This document shows, one piece after another, positions 42,683 through 51,461 of a DNA stretch of 64,000 bases. The stretch is taken from assembly GCF_014203235.1 (NCBI RefSeq), contig NZ_JACHIN010000011.1, forward strand, positions 124,001 to 188,000, written 5' to 3'. The stretch is from Nonomuraea endophytica (lineage in GTDB: Bacteria; Actinomycetota; Actinomycetes; Streptosporangiales; Streptosporangiaceae). Under the pieces are notes generated by a model. That model ran no database searches. It was not told the DNA's origin and saw only the letters and a list, made by a program, of their open reading frames with translations. Numbering within the stretch: the first letter of the stretch is position 1; each line of letters starts with the position of its first letter. A program made the position numbers and the translations under genes.

Positions 42683-43665
42683 CGGGTGCCTTCGCCGGCC
42701 AGCTTCTCGACCTGCGCCGCGTTGTCCTTGGTGACGAAGCCGGGACCGGTGTTGACCGGCAGCCCGCCGCCCACGGTGTTGAGGTTGTCCTTGTAGAGCT
42801 TGAGGAAGGTGATCGGCAGCCAGCCCTGCAGATATTGCTGCTGGTCCACGGCGAACAGCACCTCCCCGGCGTTGATCGCGGCGATCACATCGGGCGACAG
42901 GTCGAAGGTGGCCAGCTTGGCCTGCGAGCCGGCGTCCTTGATCGCGTCGCGGGCGGCGACGGCCACGGCCGGGTTGAGCGCGAGCACGCCGTTGACGGAG
43001 GTGTCGGACTGCAGCTTGGCCGCCACCTTGGAGGTGACGTCGGCGAGGTTGCTGACGTCCACCTGCAGGCGTTCGACGGTGCCGCCGAGGCTCTGCTCGG
43101 CGCCCTTGCACCGCTGCTCCAGCCCGACGTTGCCGGCCTCGTGGATCACGCACAGCAGCTTGGAGACCCCGGCCGTCTTCAGCTGCTCGCCCGCGCCGCG
43201 CCCGGCCACGTCCTCCGACTGGCCGATGTGGGTGAGCGCGCCGAACGCCTTGGAGGATTCGGCGCCGGAGTTGATGGTCACCACGGGGATCTTCGCGGCG
43301 ACCGCCTTGCCGATCGACTCCTTCAGCGCGTCCGGGTTGGCCATGGAGACCACGATGCCGTCGACCTTCTGCGAGACCGCCTGGTCGATGAGCTGGGACT
43401 GCTTGCCCGCGTCGCCGTCGCCCTGGTAGGTGACGCTCGCGCCGTACTGCTTGCCGGCGGCCTCGGCGCCCTTCTTGACCACGTCCCAGAACTTGTCGCC
43501 GGCGGCGGCATGGGTGATCACCGCGTACGTGCCCGCGGCGCCGCCGGCCGCCGGGGCCTCGGCCGCCGGTGAGCTCGCGGCGCTCTGCTCCGCCCCGCCT
43601 CCACTGGAACATCCGGCCAGCGCCAGGGCGCCGAGCACGGCCACCACGATCCGGGTTCGCTTCAT
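42679..43665 (-). CDS. Sugar-type ABC transporter substrate-binding lipoprotein
   Basis: Protein of 328 residues. A lipoprotein signal with lipobox ALAGC (Cys19) is followed by a Peripla_BP_4 (ribose/autoinducer-2-like) domain: YAVITHAAAGDKFWDVVKKG, DGIVVSMANPDALKESIGKA and VNGVLALNPAVAVAARDAIK. It anchors to the outer face of the membrane and delivers a sugar-like solute, perhaps a polyol or nucleoside. ATG at 43665 follows GGAGG. First gene of the operon; no sugar kinase or hydrolase is attached. Confidence 0.9.
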   Translation of the reverse strand: MKRTRIVVAVLGALALAGCSSGGGAEQSAASSPAAEAPAAGGAAGTYAVITHAAAGDKFWDVVKKGAEAAGKQYGASVTYQGDGDAGKQSQLIDQAVSQKVDGIVVSMANPDALKESIGKAVAAKIPVVTINSGAESSKAFGALTHIGQSEDVAGRGAGEQLKTAGVSKLLCVIHEAGNVGLEQRCKGAEQSLGGTVERLQVDVSNLADVTSKVAAKLQSDTSVNGVLALNPAVAVAARDAIKDAGSQAKLATFDLSPDVIAAINAGEVLFAVDQQQYLQGWLPITFLKLYKDNLNTVGGGLPVNTGPGFVTKDNAAQVEKLAGEGTR

Positions 43666-43759
43666 GGCTTCAACCTCCAAGACCAACGGCTTGCCCCGGT
43701 TTTAGTCCCACCACGCTCCACTGTCAACCATTTGTCGTGACATTAAGACCTATAAGATA

Positions 43760-43777
43760 GAACGGAATTCTCCGTTC
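43760..43777. promoter_or_regulatory. TetR-type operator between the ABC operon and tetR
   Basis: GAACGGA (43760-43766) and TCCGTTC (43771-43777) are perfect 7-bp arms around ATTC. They lie in an AT-rich stretch between the divergent binding-protein and tetR genes. Candidate operator for the TetR protein. Confidence 0.6.
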
Positions 43778-43795
43778 CAATGCTATGGTGAAGAG

Positions 43796-44434
43796 ATGAC
43801 GAGCACACCGATGAGCGGCCGCAAGAAGCAGGCCGCGCGCAACGACGAGGTGATCCTCCAGGCGGCCAAGGAGGTCTTCACCGCGAACCCGTCCGCTCCG
43901 ATCGCCGCCGTGGCCGAGCGCGCCGGCGTGGGCATCAGCGCACTCTATCGGCGCTACCCCAGCAAGGACGCGCTGCTGCAGAAACTCTGCGCCGACGGCA
44001 TGCGCGCCTACAACGAGGCCGGCGAGCGCGCCCTCGACCCGGCCCTCGACCCGTGGGACGCCTTCGCCCGCTTCATGGAGGAGGTGGTCGACGCCGACAC
44101 GCACTCGCTGACGATCTCGCTGGCCGGCACCTTCCAGCCCACCCCCGAGCTGTTCGAACTGTCGGTGCGCGGGGGCGAACTGTCCCACGCCGTGCCCGAC
44201 CGCGCCCGCGAGGCCGGCGCGCTGCGCCCCGACGTGACCAACTCCGACGTGGCCCTGCTGTTCGAGCAGCTCGCCTCGGTCCGGCTGGGCGACGAGGCCC
44301 GCACCGCCGAGCTGCGCCGCCGCTACCTCGCCCTCGTGCTGGACGCCATCCGCCTGCCCTCCGCCGCACGCCCGCTGCCGGGCAACCCGCCCACCCCGCC
44401 GGAACTGCGCGAACGCTGGGTTCCCAAAACCTGA
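43796..44434 (+). CDS. TetR-family transcriptional regulator
   Basis: Protein of 212 residues. The HTH reads APIAAVAERAGVGISALYRR, followed by YPSKDALLQKLC. ATG at 43796 follows GTGAAGAG. It is divergent from the sugar-type ABC operon, so it probably controls the importer and itself. Ligand unknown. Confidence 0.85.
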   Translation: MTSTPMSGRKKQAARNDEVILQAAKEVFTANPSAPIAAVAERAGVGISALYRRYPSKDALLQKLCADGMRAYNEAGERALDPALDPWDAFARFMEEVVDADTHSLTISLAGTFQPTPELFELSVRGGELSHAVPDRAREAGALRPDVTNSDVALLFEQLASVRLGDEARTAELRRRYLALVLDAIRLPSAARPLPGNPPTPPELRERWVPKT

Positions 44435-44502
44435 GCCCCCTTCACCCGCCTGTCTTTTACGCGCCTATACGGCGGGCTCGGCGGCCCTTTTCACGCCGGT
44501 AC

Positions 44503-44522
44503 GGCGGGGCCCGTGCCCCGCC
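44503..44522. terminator. Hairpin between convergent tetR and cupin genes
   Basis: GGCGGGGC (44503-44510) pairs perfectly with GCCCCGCC (44515-44522) around CCGT. It lies between convergent genes without a T tract. Likely bidirectional terminator. Confidence 0.65.
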
Positions 44523-44537
44523 GCAGCCGTGGCCGGA

Positions 44538-44900
44538 CTAGCTCCCTTCGCGTTTGGCGTACTCCGCGGCACCGCCCGCGAAGTCGTAGACGATGAACTG
44601 CTCGTCGCCGACCACCCAGGCGTCGTGGCCGGGCGGGCAGACGAACACGTCGCCGGGCCCCACCTCGGCCTCGGTCCCGTCGTCCATGCGCAGGCGCAGG
44701 CGGCCCTGGACGACGTAGCCGTTGTGGTGGACCTCGCACAGCTCCGTGCCGGCGATCGGCTTGACGGACTCCGACCACCTCCACCCGGGCTCCATGGTCG
44801 CGATGCCGAAGACGAGCCCGCTGAGGTTGCACACCTCCAGGTGGCCGCGCGGGAAGTCCCGGCGCTCGTCGGGCTTGTCGACGTTCTTGACTTCGATCAT
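44538..44900 (-). CDS. Cupin-domain protein
   Basis: Protein of 120 residues with a single cupin barrel: WRWSESVKPIAGTELCEVHH, NGYVVQGRLRLRMDDG and EVGPGDVFVCPPGHDAWVVG. Metal ligands may be the HH pair and downstream His. It lies 14 bases after the DUF4242 gene on the same strand and is probably cotranscribed. ATG at 44900 follows GAAGGAA. No enzymatic role can be assigned. Confidence 0.8.
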   Translation of the reverse strand: MIEVKNVDKPDERRDFPRGHLEVCNLSGLVFGIATMEPGWRWSESVKPIAGTELCEVHHNGYVVQGRLRLRMDDGTEAEVGPGDVFVCPPGHDAWVVGDEQFIVYDFAGGAAEYAKREGS

Positions 44901-44914
44901 GTTCCTTCGCCCCC

Positions 44915-45160
44915 TCAGATCATCAGCGGCACGGGGTGGATCTCGTCGGCCGGATGGCCCGCGCGCTGGTGGATCCGCTGAACGGCGGCGGCGTCCGGCG
45001 CGTCCGACAGGCAGTAGACGAGCCCCGAGTCGGGGTCGGCCCAGGCCTGCTCGAAGGTGACCCTCTCCTCCGATTGGATGGCCAGGTCGGCGTCATGGGC
45101 CTCGCGCAGCTGATCTGCCGTGATGCCCTGCATACCGTGGTGGACGTCCATGAATTTCAT
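44915..45160 (-). CDS. DUF4242 small protein (SCO4226-like, nickel-binding family)
   Basis: Protein of 81 residues matching DUF4242: MKFMDVHHGMQGITADQLRE, EERVTFEQAWADPDSGLVYC and LSDAPDAAAVQRIHQRAGHP. The Streptomyces coelicolor relative SCO4226 is a nickel-binding ferredoxin-like protein. ATG at 45160 is chosen from the family N-terminus and a nearby AGGAGGAA. It is paired with the cupin gene. Confidence 0.75.
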   Translation of the reverse strand: MKFMDVHHGMQGITADQLREAHDADLAIQSEERVTFEQAWADPDSGLVYCLSDAPDAAAVQRIHQRAGHPADEIHPVPLMI

Positions 45161-45278
45161 GGTTCCTCCTGAGTACGGATCCATCCCAGCGTAGGTCTGA
45201 CCCGTGGCACCGGTTCCTCATGGTTTGCCAAAGAAGCCCGGTAGAGACCGGTCCTGGTGCCTGCGCAAGGATGGGCGG

Positions 45279-45977
45279 GTGATCAAAGGCATCCTTTTCG
45301 ACCTCGACGGCACCCTGATGGACCATCGCGCCGCCGCCGACGCGGGGATCGCCGCCTGGATCGCCGACCATTCACCCGGCTTACCGCTTCCCGAGCGGGC
45401 GGCGCGGGTGTGGGCGGAGCTGGAGGACGTGCACCTGTCGGCCTGGCACGCCGGGGAATGCGATCTACTGGAGCAGCGGCGGCGCCGGATCCGCGGGATC
45501 TGCCAGGCGCTGCGGCTGGCCGTACCGGACGATATCGACGCGGCGTTCGCCGCGTTCACCCGGCACTATCGCGCGGGCTGGAGCGCCTACCCCGACGCGC
45601 ACGCGGCCCTCGCGCACCTCGGCGGCTACCGGCTCGGCGTGCTCACCAACGGCAGCAGTCCCGTGCAGATCGCCAAGATGGGCGCGATCGGGCTCGGCGA
45701 GCTCGGGCCGGTGCTGAGCGGCGACGTGCTCGACGGGCACTTCAAGCCGGCCCCCGCCTCCTACCTGGCCGCCGCGGAGCGCCTGGGGCTGGAGCCCGGC
45801 GCGATCCTGCTCGTCGGCGACGACCTCGTCAACGACGTCACCGGCCCGGCGGCGGCCGGGATGCGCTCGCTGTGGCTGGATCGCCTGGGCGTGGAGACCG
45901 CTCCGGAGGGGTTCGCCAGGATCACCACACTGAGCGAGCTTCCCGGCTATTTGTCAGGACATTCTGACCTCGGATAA
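45279..45977 (+). CDS. HAD-superfamily hydrolase
   Basis: Protein of 232 residues. Motif I is FDLDGTLMD (nucleophile Asp8), followed by LGVLTNGSS (motif II), HFKPAP (motif III lysine) and LLVGDDLVNDVTGPAAAGM (motif IV). A C1 helical cap lies between. Probably a small-molecule phosphatase of the YjjG/REG-2 type. The GTG start at 45279 follows AAGGA. The -10 of the next gene overlaps its stop codon. Confidence 0.85.
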   Translation: MIKGILFDLDGTLMDHRAAADAGIAAWIADHSPGLPLPERAARVWAELEDVHLSAWHAGECDLLEQRRRRIRGICQALRLAVPDDIDAAFAAFTRHYRAGWSAYPDAHAALAHLGGYRLGVLTNGSSPVQIAKMGAIGLGELGPVLSGDVLDGHFKPAPASYLAAAERLGLEPGAILLVGDDLVNDVTGPAAAGMRSLWLDRLGVETAPEGFARITTLSELPGYLSGHSDLG

Positions 45978-45978
45978 T
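45951..45978 (+). promoter_or_regulatory. gntR promoter overlapping the HAD stop codon, with a dyad
   Basis: -35 TTGTCA (45951-45956) and -10 GATAAT (45973-45978) with a 16-bp spacer. GTCAG (45953-45957) and CTGAC (45964-45968) form a dyad inside. The -10 covers the HAD stop, and the gntR ATG at 45988 would be almost leaderless. The dyad is a candidate autoregulatory site. Confidence 0.6.
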
Positions 45979-45987
45979 CTGATCAGC

Positions 45988-46728
45988 ATGCCCGCACCCT
46001 TGGCGATCGATCTGGACCGGTCCAGCCCCGTCCCCCTGTATTTCCAGGTGGCCGAGCAGATCGCCGAGGCCATCCGGCGCGGGGATCTGGCGCCCGGATC
46101 GCGGCTGGACAACGAGATCCTGCTCGCCGACCGGCTCGGCCTGTCGCGCCCGACGATCCGGCAGGCGATCCAGTATTTGGTCGACAAGGGCCTGCTGGTG
46201 CGTAAGCGCGGCGTCGGCACCCAGGTCGTGCACGGCCAGGTCAAGCGCTCGGTCGAGCTCACCAGCCTCTACGACGACCTGCGCAGGTCCGGGCAGGAGC
46301 CCGCCACGCAGGTCCTGGCCCTGGAGCCACGGCCGGTCGCCGAGGAGATCGCGCCCATCCTCGGCGTCGAGGCCGGCACCGAGGTCCTCTACCTGGAACG
46401 CCTGCGCTTCGCCTCCGGCGAGCCGCTGGCCGTCCTGCACAACTGGCTGCCGATCGGCCTGGCCCGGCTCACCGCCGCCGATCTGGAGGGCCGAGGGCTG
46501 TATGAGCTGCTGCGCGGCGCCGGGGTACGCATGCGGGTGGCCAACCAGCGCATAGGAGCACGGGCGGCCAACCCGGCCGAGGCCAAGCTCCTCGACGAGC
46601 GGCGGGGCGCGCCGTTGCTGACGATGGTCCGCACCACCTACGACGACCAGGGCCGCGCCGTCGAGCACGGCTCGCACGTCTACCGGGCCTCGCTCTACTC
46701 CCTCGAGGTCACGCTGATCGAGCGCTGA
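45988..46728 (+). CDS. GntR-family regulator with UTRA domain (HutC subfamily)
   Basis: Protein of 246 residues. The GntR winged HTH reads SPVPLYFQVAEQIAEAIRRG, LPGSRL-like PGSRLDNEILLADRL and LSRPTIRQAIQYLVDKGLLV. The C-terminal UTRA effector domain includes EVLYLERLRFASGEPLAVLH and GLYELLRGAGVRMRV. HutC-type regulators respond to sugars, amino sugars or histidine-pathway metabolites. It has its own promoter inside the end of the HAD gene. Its targets may include the GH26-like gene that follows. Confidence 0.85.
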   Translation: MPAPLAIDLDRSSPVPLYFQVAEQIAEAIRRGDLAPGSRLDNEILLADRLGLSRPTIRQAIQYLVDKGLLVRKRGVGTQVVHGQVKRSVELTSLYDDLRRSGQEPATQVLALEPRPVAEEIAPILGVEAGTEVLYLERLRFASGEPLAVLHNWLPIGLARLTAADLEGRGLYELLRGAGVRMRVANQRIGARAANPAEAKLLDERRGAPLLTMVRTTYDDQGRAVEHGSHVYRASLYSLEVTLIER

Positions 46729-46836
46729 CTGTTGATCATCGTAGATTCACAGCAAATCTGCAGGTACGTCCGGACCGGCGCGCTCCTATAGTCGTCATCA
46801 CGGGGTTGAAGTCCTGCAATTTGCTTGAATAATAAA

Positions 46837-46852
46837 CTACTACGATGAGTAG
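46837..46852. promoter_or_regulatory. CTACT/AGTAG dyad before the GH26-like gene
   Basis: CTACT (46837-46841) and AGTAG (46848-46852) flank ACGATG in an AT-rich leader; the right arm runs into the ribosome binding site AGGAG. It may be an operator for the GH26-like gene. Confidence 0.35.
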
Positions 46853-46864
46853 GAGCGGCTGGTC

Positions 46865-47968
46865 TTGTCGCCTATTTCCGCGGGACGGCGCGGCCTCGCG
46901 AGAGCCGGATGGACGGCTTCCGCAAGCCTTCTGGTACTGCTCGCCGCGAGCTGCAGCACCACCCCACCACCCACCGCCGCCCCGAGCACGGCCGGCACGG
47001 CCCCCGCCGTTCCGAGCACGAGCGCACCCGCCTCCCCGGCCTCCACCTGCGCCGCCACCGACAAGCTGGTGCCGCCGTGCGGCGCGTACTGGGGCATGTA
47101 CATCGCCCCGCCGGGCAACCGCACCCCCGTCGGCCAGGCCGTCGGCAACATGGAGTCGCAGCTCGGCCGCAAGCTCGACATCGTCTTCAGCTACCACGAC
47201 ATGTCCACCGGCCACAATGGAACGTTCATGCGCGAGGACGAGGTCGCCCTCGGCCGCGACCGCATCCTGCTGCTCAGCTGGGAAGCCAAGATCTGGGGCA
47301 GCCCCGAGCGCACCCTGCTCTGGCGCGACATCGCCTCCGGCACCATGGACGCCTCCGTCATCGACAAACAGGCCCAGCGCATCAAGAAGTACGGCAAGCC
47401 CGTCATGATCGGTTTCGACGGCGAGATGGACCGGCGCACCACCAGCGGCACCCCCCAGGAGTACGTGGCCGCCTACCGGCACATCCACGACCGCTTCCAG
47501 AAGCTCGGCGTCACCAACGTGATCTGGGTGTGGGCCGTGACCGGGTTCATGGAGTACAAGGACCAGTGGAAGGGCCTGTATCCGGGCCACCAGTACGTGG
47601 ACTGGATCAGCTACGACCCGTACAACTTCGCGACCTGCCGTGGGGCGGCGTGGAAGAGCTTCGAGGAAACCCTCAAGCCCACCTACGACTGGTTCCAGGC
47701 CAACGGGTTCGCCGACAAACCGATCATCATCGGCGAGTACGGCACCGAGGTGGACCCCCGCAAGCCCTCGGCCAAGGCCGACTGGTTCCGCGGCATTCCC
47801 GCGGCGCTCAAGACGATGCCGAACATCAAGGCACTGCTGCAATGGAACGCTGTATTGAACCCCGAGTCGCCCGACGGGTGCGATTTCCGGCTGGAGGGGC
47901 CGGGGGTGGTGGAGTCGTTCGCCGAGGTAGGCCGCGACCCCTACCTCAACCAGCGCACCCCCAGCTGA
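46865..47968 (+). CDS. GH26-like glycoside hydrolase lipoprotein
   Basis: Protein of 367 residues. A lipoprotein signal with lipobox LAASC (Cys30) is followed by a Pro/Ala/Thr-rich linker (31-65) and a (beta/alpha)8 domain of glycoside hydrolase family 26 (mannanase/beta-glucanase type). GKPVMIGFDGEMD supplies a candidate acid Glu187, and PIIIGEYGTEVD the candidate nucleophile Glu291. HDRFQKLGVTNVIWVWAVTG is typical. It would act at the cell surface. The start is TTG at 46865, with AGGAG at 46851. Confidence 0.75.
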   Translation: MSPISAGRRGLARAGWTASASLLVLLAASCSTTPPPTAAPSTAGTAPAVPSTSAPASPASTCAATDKLVPPCGAYWGMYIAPPGNRTPVGQAVGNMESQLGRKLDIVFSYHDMSTGHNGTFMREDEVALGRDRILLLSWEAKIWGSPERTLLWRDIASGTMDASVIDKQAQRIKKYGKPVMIGFDGEMDRRTTSGTPQEYVAAYRHIHDRFQKLGVTNVIWVWAVTGFMEYKDQWKGLYPGHQYVDWISYDPYNFATCRGAAWKSFEETLKPTYDWFQANGFADKPIIIGEYGTEVDPRKPSAKADWFRGIPAALKTMPNIKALLQWNAVLNPESPDGCDFRLEGPGVVESFAEVGRDPYLNQRTPS

Positions 47969-48122
47969 GGACCCGGTTCGGGGGCGTGGGCGGAGCGGAA
48001 GCCCCAAACCCGGGCGGCGGCGGGACGGGCGGTGCCGCCCGCGGCGCTTTCCAGTTCGCCTTCCGGGCTACGGGCCGGACGGAGCCCTGAACCCAGTCGG
48101 CGGCGGGGCGGCCTGCGGCGCG

Positions 48123-48794
48123 TCATGAGGCGGTGATGGCGGCTTCGGGGCTACGGGCCAGACGGAAGCCGAGGTCGTCGATGCGGAAGGACGGGTGCGA
48201 CTTGCGGCGGGCGGAGGCGCGGCAGCCCCGAGGGGTGTCCTGCCAGCCGCCGCCCCTGAACACCCGATACGGCCCGTAGACCGCCGGGTCGAACAGGTCC
48301 CAGCACCATTCCCACACGTTGCCGATCGTGTCGTGCAGCCCCCAGGCGTTCGGCTGCCGGGTGGCCACCTCGCGGGCCGTACCTCCGGAGTTGCCCCGAT
48401 GCCAGGCGATGGCGTCGAGGTCGCCATAGCGCTCGCCGGTGGTGCCGGCGCGGCAGCCGTACTCCCACTCCGCCTCGCTAGGCAGCCGATACCCATCGGC
48501 GGCCTCGTCGCGGACCACGTCAAAGGCGTCAAGGTCATCACCGATGACATAGCAGGGCGTAAACCCCACCTCAGCCGAGAGCAGGTTGCAGAAGCGCAGA
48601 GCGTCCCGCCACGACACATCGGTCACCGGCTCCTCCCCCGACGGACCGCCAACAACGGACGCGTACAAATCCCGCGTAACCGCATGCACCCCCAACTCGA
48701 ACGCAGGCACCCGCACCGTCCAGGCAACCCGCGTCGCCTCGTTCCGCAGAACAACCTCACCCGCCGCGATCTTCTGCAGCGCCACCCCACCCAT
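48123..48794 (-). CDS. Formylglycine-generating-enzyme (SUMF1) family protein
   Basis: Protein of 223 residues with the FGE-sulfatase fold. It has TDVSWRDALRFCNLLSAEVG, YRLPSEAEWEYGCRAGTTGE, NAWGLHDTIGNVWEWCWDLF and VFRGGGWQDTPRGCRASARR. Only one of the two usual C-terminal active-site cysteines is apparent, in GCRASAR, so it may not be a true sulfatase activator. No sulfatase gene is nearby. The 154 bp before the GH26-like stop show nothing. Confidence 0.8.
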   Translation of the reverse strand: MGGVALQKIAAGEVVLRNEATRVAWTVRVPAFELGVHAVTRDLYASVVGGPSGEEPVTDVSWRDALRFCNLLSAEVGFTPCYVIGDDLDAFDVVRDEAADGYRLPSEAEWEYGCRAGTTGERYGDLDAIAWHRGNSGGTAREVATRQPNAWGLHDTIGNVWEWCWDLFDPAVYGPYRVFRGGGWQDTPRGCRASARRKSHPSFRIDDLGFRLARSPEAAITAS

Positions 48795-48937
48795 CCACCA
48801 CCCCTTCCCTATACCTCCTCATACCAGGCCATCATAGGGAATCCGAGCAGGTGCGGTCGCGTCGTAGATCAAGGTCCGCGAACACCACCTCCCGGCCGTT
48901 AATCACTCGTTCAGCGCCTCCACCACGGCGATACTGC

Positions 48938-50128
48938 ATGTCAATGATCGAATATGACGACCCCGCCTCGTTCCGCGGCCAGCTCCAGCGTGGTCGCGGC
49001 GCCGCAGCCCGCCGCGCGCCCACCGAGCCCGGAGCCGCCGACGCGGTATACGAGTGCGTGGTCACGGACACGCGCTGGGACCGGCAGGTAGAACAACGCG
49101 ACAGCTACCTCGCCCGCCTCATCACCCGGCTCGCCCTCCCCCTGGCACCCATCGAACAACACCTGTCCAGCCACAACGACGAGGACGACGAACCAGTCGA
49201 GCTCGCCCTGCAGGTCCTCGCACTGCTTCCGATGATCGGCCGCCTCGACGCGGTGGCCGTCCTGCGCAGGTACGCGACCGAGGGCCCCCACTGGGCCACG
49301 GCGCTGGAGGCGATCAGCACCAGCGGAGCCATGAAACTCCCAGCGATCTGGTGCGACACGGAGCCATGGACGACGTTCGCACGATCCCAGCCGCGAATCC
49401 GCCGAATCGTCGACCAGCGCAAATCCAGCCAGGCAAGGCCGCACCACAGCCAGAAATCCACCACCTACGAGACCGAAGACTTGATGAGGCTCGTCGCCGC
49501 CGGCGGCCCTGAGCGGCGGCAGGCACTGGAGGAATTGGGCAGGCGCGGAGATCGCACCGTCCTCGACCTCGCCGAAGACTCCGCGCTACGCAACGCGACT
49601 GGGTGGACCCCCGGTATCGCACAGGCGCTGCACCACCTCGGCCCCGCCGCGTTACCCCGCGCCCGCATCTGGATCGCCGGCGACGACAACACCCTGGTCG
49701 CGCTAGGCGAGCGCGTACTGGCAGAGGTCGGAGACCGAAGCGACGCCTCGCAGTTGCTGTCCGCACTACGCCGCGCAACCACCGCGGGAAACTGGTGCGC
49801 CGCCGAAATCCCGGCCCGAGGCCTGGGCCGCTTGAAAATCCCCGAAGCCGCCACCGACCTCATGGCCGCATGGGAAGACACTGTCCATTCACCGGCCCGA
49901 GAGGCATTCCTGGAAGCGCTCCAGGGATGCGCACCACACAACGCCGACGCCGTCGCAGCCGAAGCCCTTGACGATTGCGAACCGACAGTTCAGCGGCGCG
50001 CATGTGAAGGAGTACCGGATACTACCGCGGTCCGCTCCCGTCTCCAAGAACTGGCCGACGACCCCCTGACACCAGAAATTCACGAAGCGGCGAACACGAA
50101 ACTACTGCTCCTGACCAAGGGACTCTGA
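48938..50128 (+). CDS. HEAT-repeat protein of unknown function
   Basis: Protein of 396 residues made of helical pairs of HEAT/ARM type from about residue 60 onward, for example VELALQVLALLPMIGRLDAV, RRQALEELGRRGDRTVLDLA and PTVQRRACEGVPDTTAV. No catalytic motif or membrane segment. ATG at 48938 (or 48944) is taken as the start. It is divergent from the SUMF1-like gene and may act as a binding scaffold. Its composition is slightly less GC-rich than the genes to the left. Confidence 0.65.
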   Translation: MSMIEYDDPASFRGQLQRGRGAAARRAPTEPGAADAVYECVVTDTRWDRQVEQRDSYLARLITRLALPLAPIEQHLSSHNDEDDEPVELALQVLALLPMIGRLDAVAVLRRYATEGPHWATALEAISTSGAMKLPAIWCDTEPWTTFARSQPRIRRIVDQRKSSQARPHHSQKSTTYETEDLMRLVAAGGPERRQALEELGRRGDRTVLDLAEDSALRNATGWTPGIAQALHHLGPAALPRARIWIAGDDNTLVALGERVLAEVGDRSDASQLLSALRRATTAGNWCAAEIPARGLGRLKIPEAATDLMAAWEDTVHSPAREAFLEALQGCAPHNADAVAAEALDDCEPTVQRRACEGVPDTTAVRSRLQELADDPLTPEIHEAANTKLLLLTKGL

Positions 50129-50267
50129 GCTCACCGGTGCCCCCAATCAGAAGTCAAAGCGCATTCGCAGTCCGGCACCTCACCTCCCACGTCACGGCAT
50201 AGAGGGCAGAACACCGCAACGCGCCGATCCACCTCCACTCCCAGAGCATCTCCATCACGCTGGACAC

Positions 50268-50948
50268 GTGCCTGGACGCAACCGTGCTCCCCGCCTTCCC
50301 GCGCGGACCACCAGACGACTCGCCGCCCGCCGCCGGAAAGGCCGGCGTCTCCGCCGTAAGCTCACCTCGGTCCAGCTATGGACTGCCATCGCGGGAATCA
50401 CCGGGAGTCTCATGTCCGTGCCCGCGTTCATCGTTTCCATGAACGCTTTGCGAGTCAGTGAACGGCAGCAAGCGGATGCACTGCAGGCGAAAAAGGAGTC
50501 CAGTAGGGCGAATCAGCGTGCGTTCGCACAGCGCGTCACCGTCAAGCCGGAAGAATTCTTCATCGTCGACCCGTTCAGATCCGGCGGAACAATCACCGTC
50601 AGAAACGGGAACACCCTCCCAGTCACCGTCCATATCCATATTGGATATACGTATAACAATGACACCCCGGGGCCTGACTACTACGTCATGTTCGACGCTC
50701 CCGCATGCAGCCAGATGGTCTACGACATTCAACGCAATGACCAGCACGCGCAGACGTTCAACAAGGCTAGCTCGTGGAGTACTCTCGTCGCGACCACCAA
50801 CCCACTCGACAAACGCTCCCGCCTCTGGTCAACGGGACCCAGCGCGACACCACTCACCGCGGAGAAGGCGGCGAGGCTGGCTGCGGTCGATTCCATTAGC
50901 ATCAGCGACGATCCATCCACGAGCCGCAACCTGCCCACCTGCATGTGA
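50268..50948 (+). CDS. Membrane-anchored protein of unknown function, atypical composition
   Basis: Protein of 226 residues. A very basic N-terminus (about 30 residues rich in Arg) precedes one hydrophobic helix (LWTAIAGITGSLMSVPAFIV, about 37-57). A short coiled-coil-like stretch then leads to a predicted outer domain (FFIVDPFRSGGTITVRNGNT, VHIHIGYTYNNDTPGPDYYV). Codons are noticeably less GC-biased than neighbours, suggesting horizontal transfer. Family not recognised. The GTG start at 50268 is uncertain. Confidence 0.5.
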   Translation: MPGRNRAPRLPARTTRRLAARRRKGRRLRRKLTSVQLWTAIAGITGSLMSVPAFIVSMNALRVSERQQADALQAKKESSRANQRAFAQRVTVKPEEFFIVDPFRSGGTITVRNGNTLPVTVHIHIGYTYNNDTPGPDYYVMFDAPACSQMVYDIQRNDQHAQTFNKASSWSTLVATTNPLDKRSRLWSTGPSATPLTAEKAARLAAVDSISISDDPSTSRNLPTCM

Positions 50949-51461
50949 TTCCTCGCCAGGACTGTAGGCATCTGGGGAGTCGGTCATCACACCTTTCGGA
51001 CCGCAGAACACGGCCACGCCATCCACTACATGCCTCTGATCGTGACGCACCACGACATAACGCAACATGCGGGTTTCCTCAGAGACGGCGTCCTTGTGTT
51101 TCGCCATGTCCGCTGGCGGTGGTTTCCAGGCAGAGAGAGATCGGGTCGTAGTCCGGGTGGAGCTGGGCCGGCCCGCCCATGAGCTTGGGTTTGGTGCACA
51201 GGTCGTGGCGGCGTTCCCCGACATTGCAGATCATCCAGGCCAGCCACTCATAGCGCCGTTCGGTTTCTGCTCAAATGTGGGTGCGGGAACGCAGCGGCGG
51301 ACCTATCGGTGCCGAGACGTGGCTCACGCAAGGGCCCTACACCGACGGCACCTTCGAGCCGATAAACCCCGAACAGGTCAGGCGAGGCATTCTCCCCTGC
51401 GCCTGAGCATCGAGCGCATCATGAGAAACGATCAGGCCATCCGCAGGGGCGGTGCCGATCT
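50949..51461. other. Degenerate stretch with fragments of unknown genes
   Basis: No intact gene is convincing here. A minus-strand frame from about 51265 to 51083 reads RRYEWLAWMICNVGERRHDL, CTKPKLMGGP and DYDPISLCLETTASG, looking like the end of a real protein. A second minus frame begins at ATG 51107 (MAKHKDAVSEETRMLRYVVV) and runs into the 3' end of the preceding plus-strand gene. A plus-strand frame 51275-51406 reads ETWLTQGPYTDGTFEPINPE. All lack clear starts or full length; the region looks decayed. Confidence 0.4.

Noticed and set aside
46736..48007. A 423-codon minus-strand frame opposite the GH26-like gene
   Set aside because: No domain, Gly/Val/Ala-rich composition; the plus strand encodes a lipobox and GH26 motifs.
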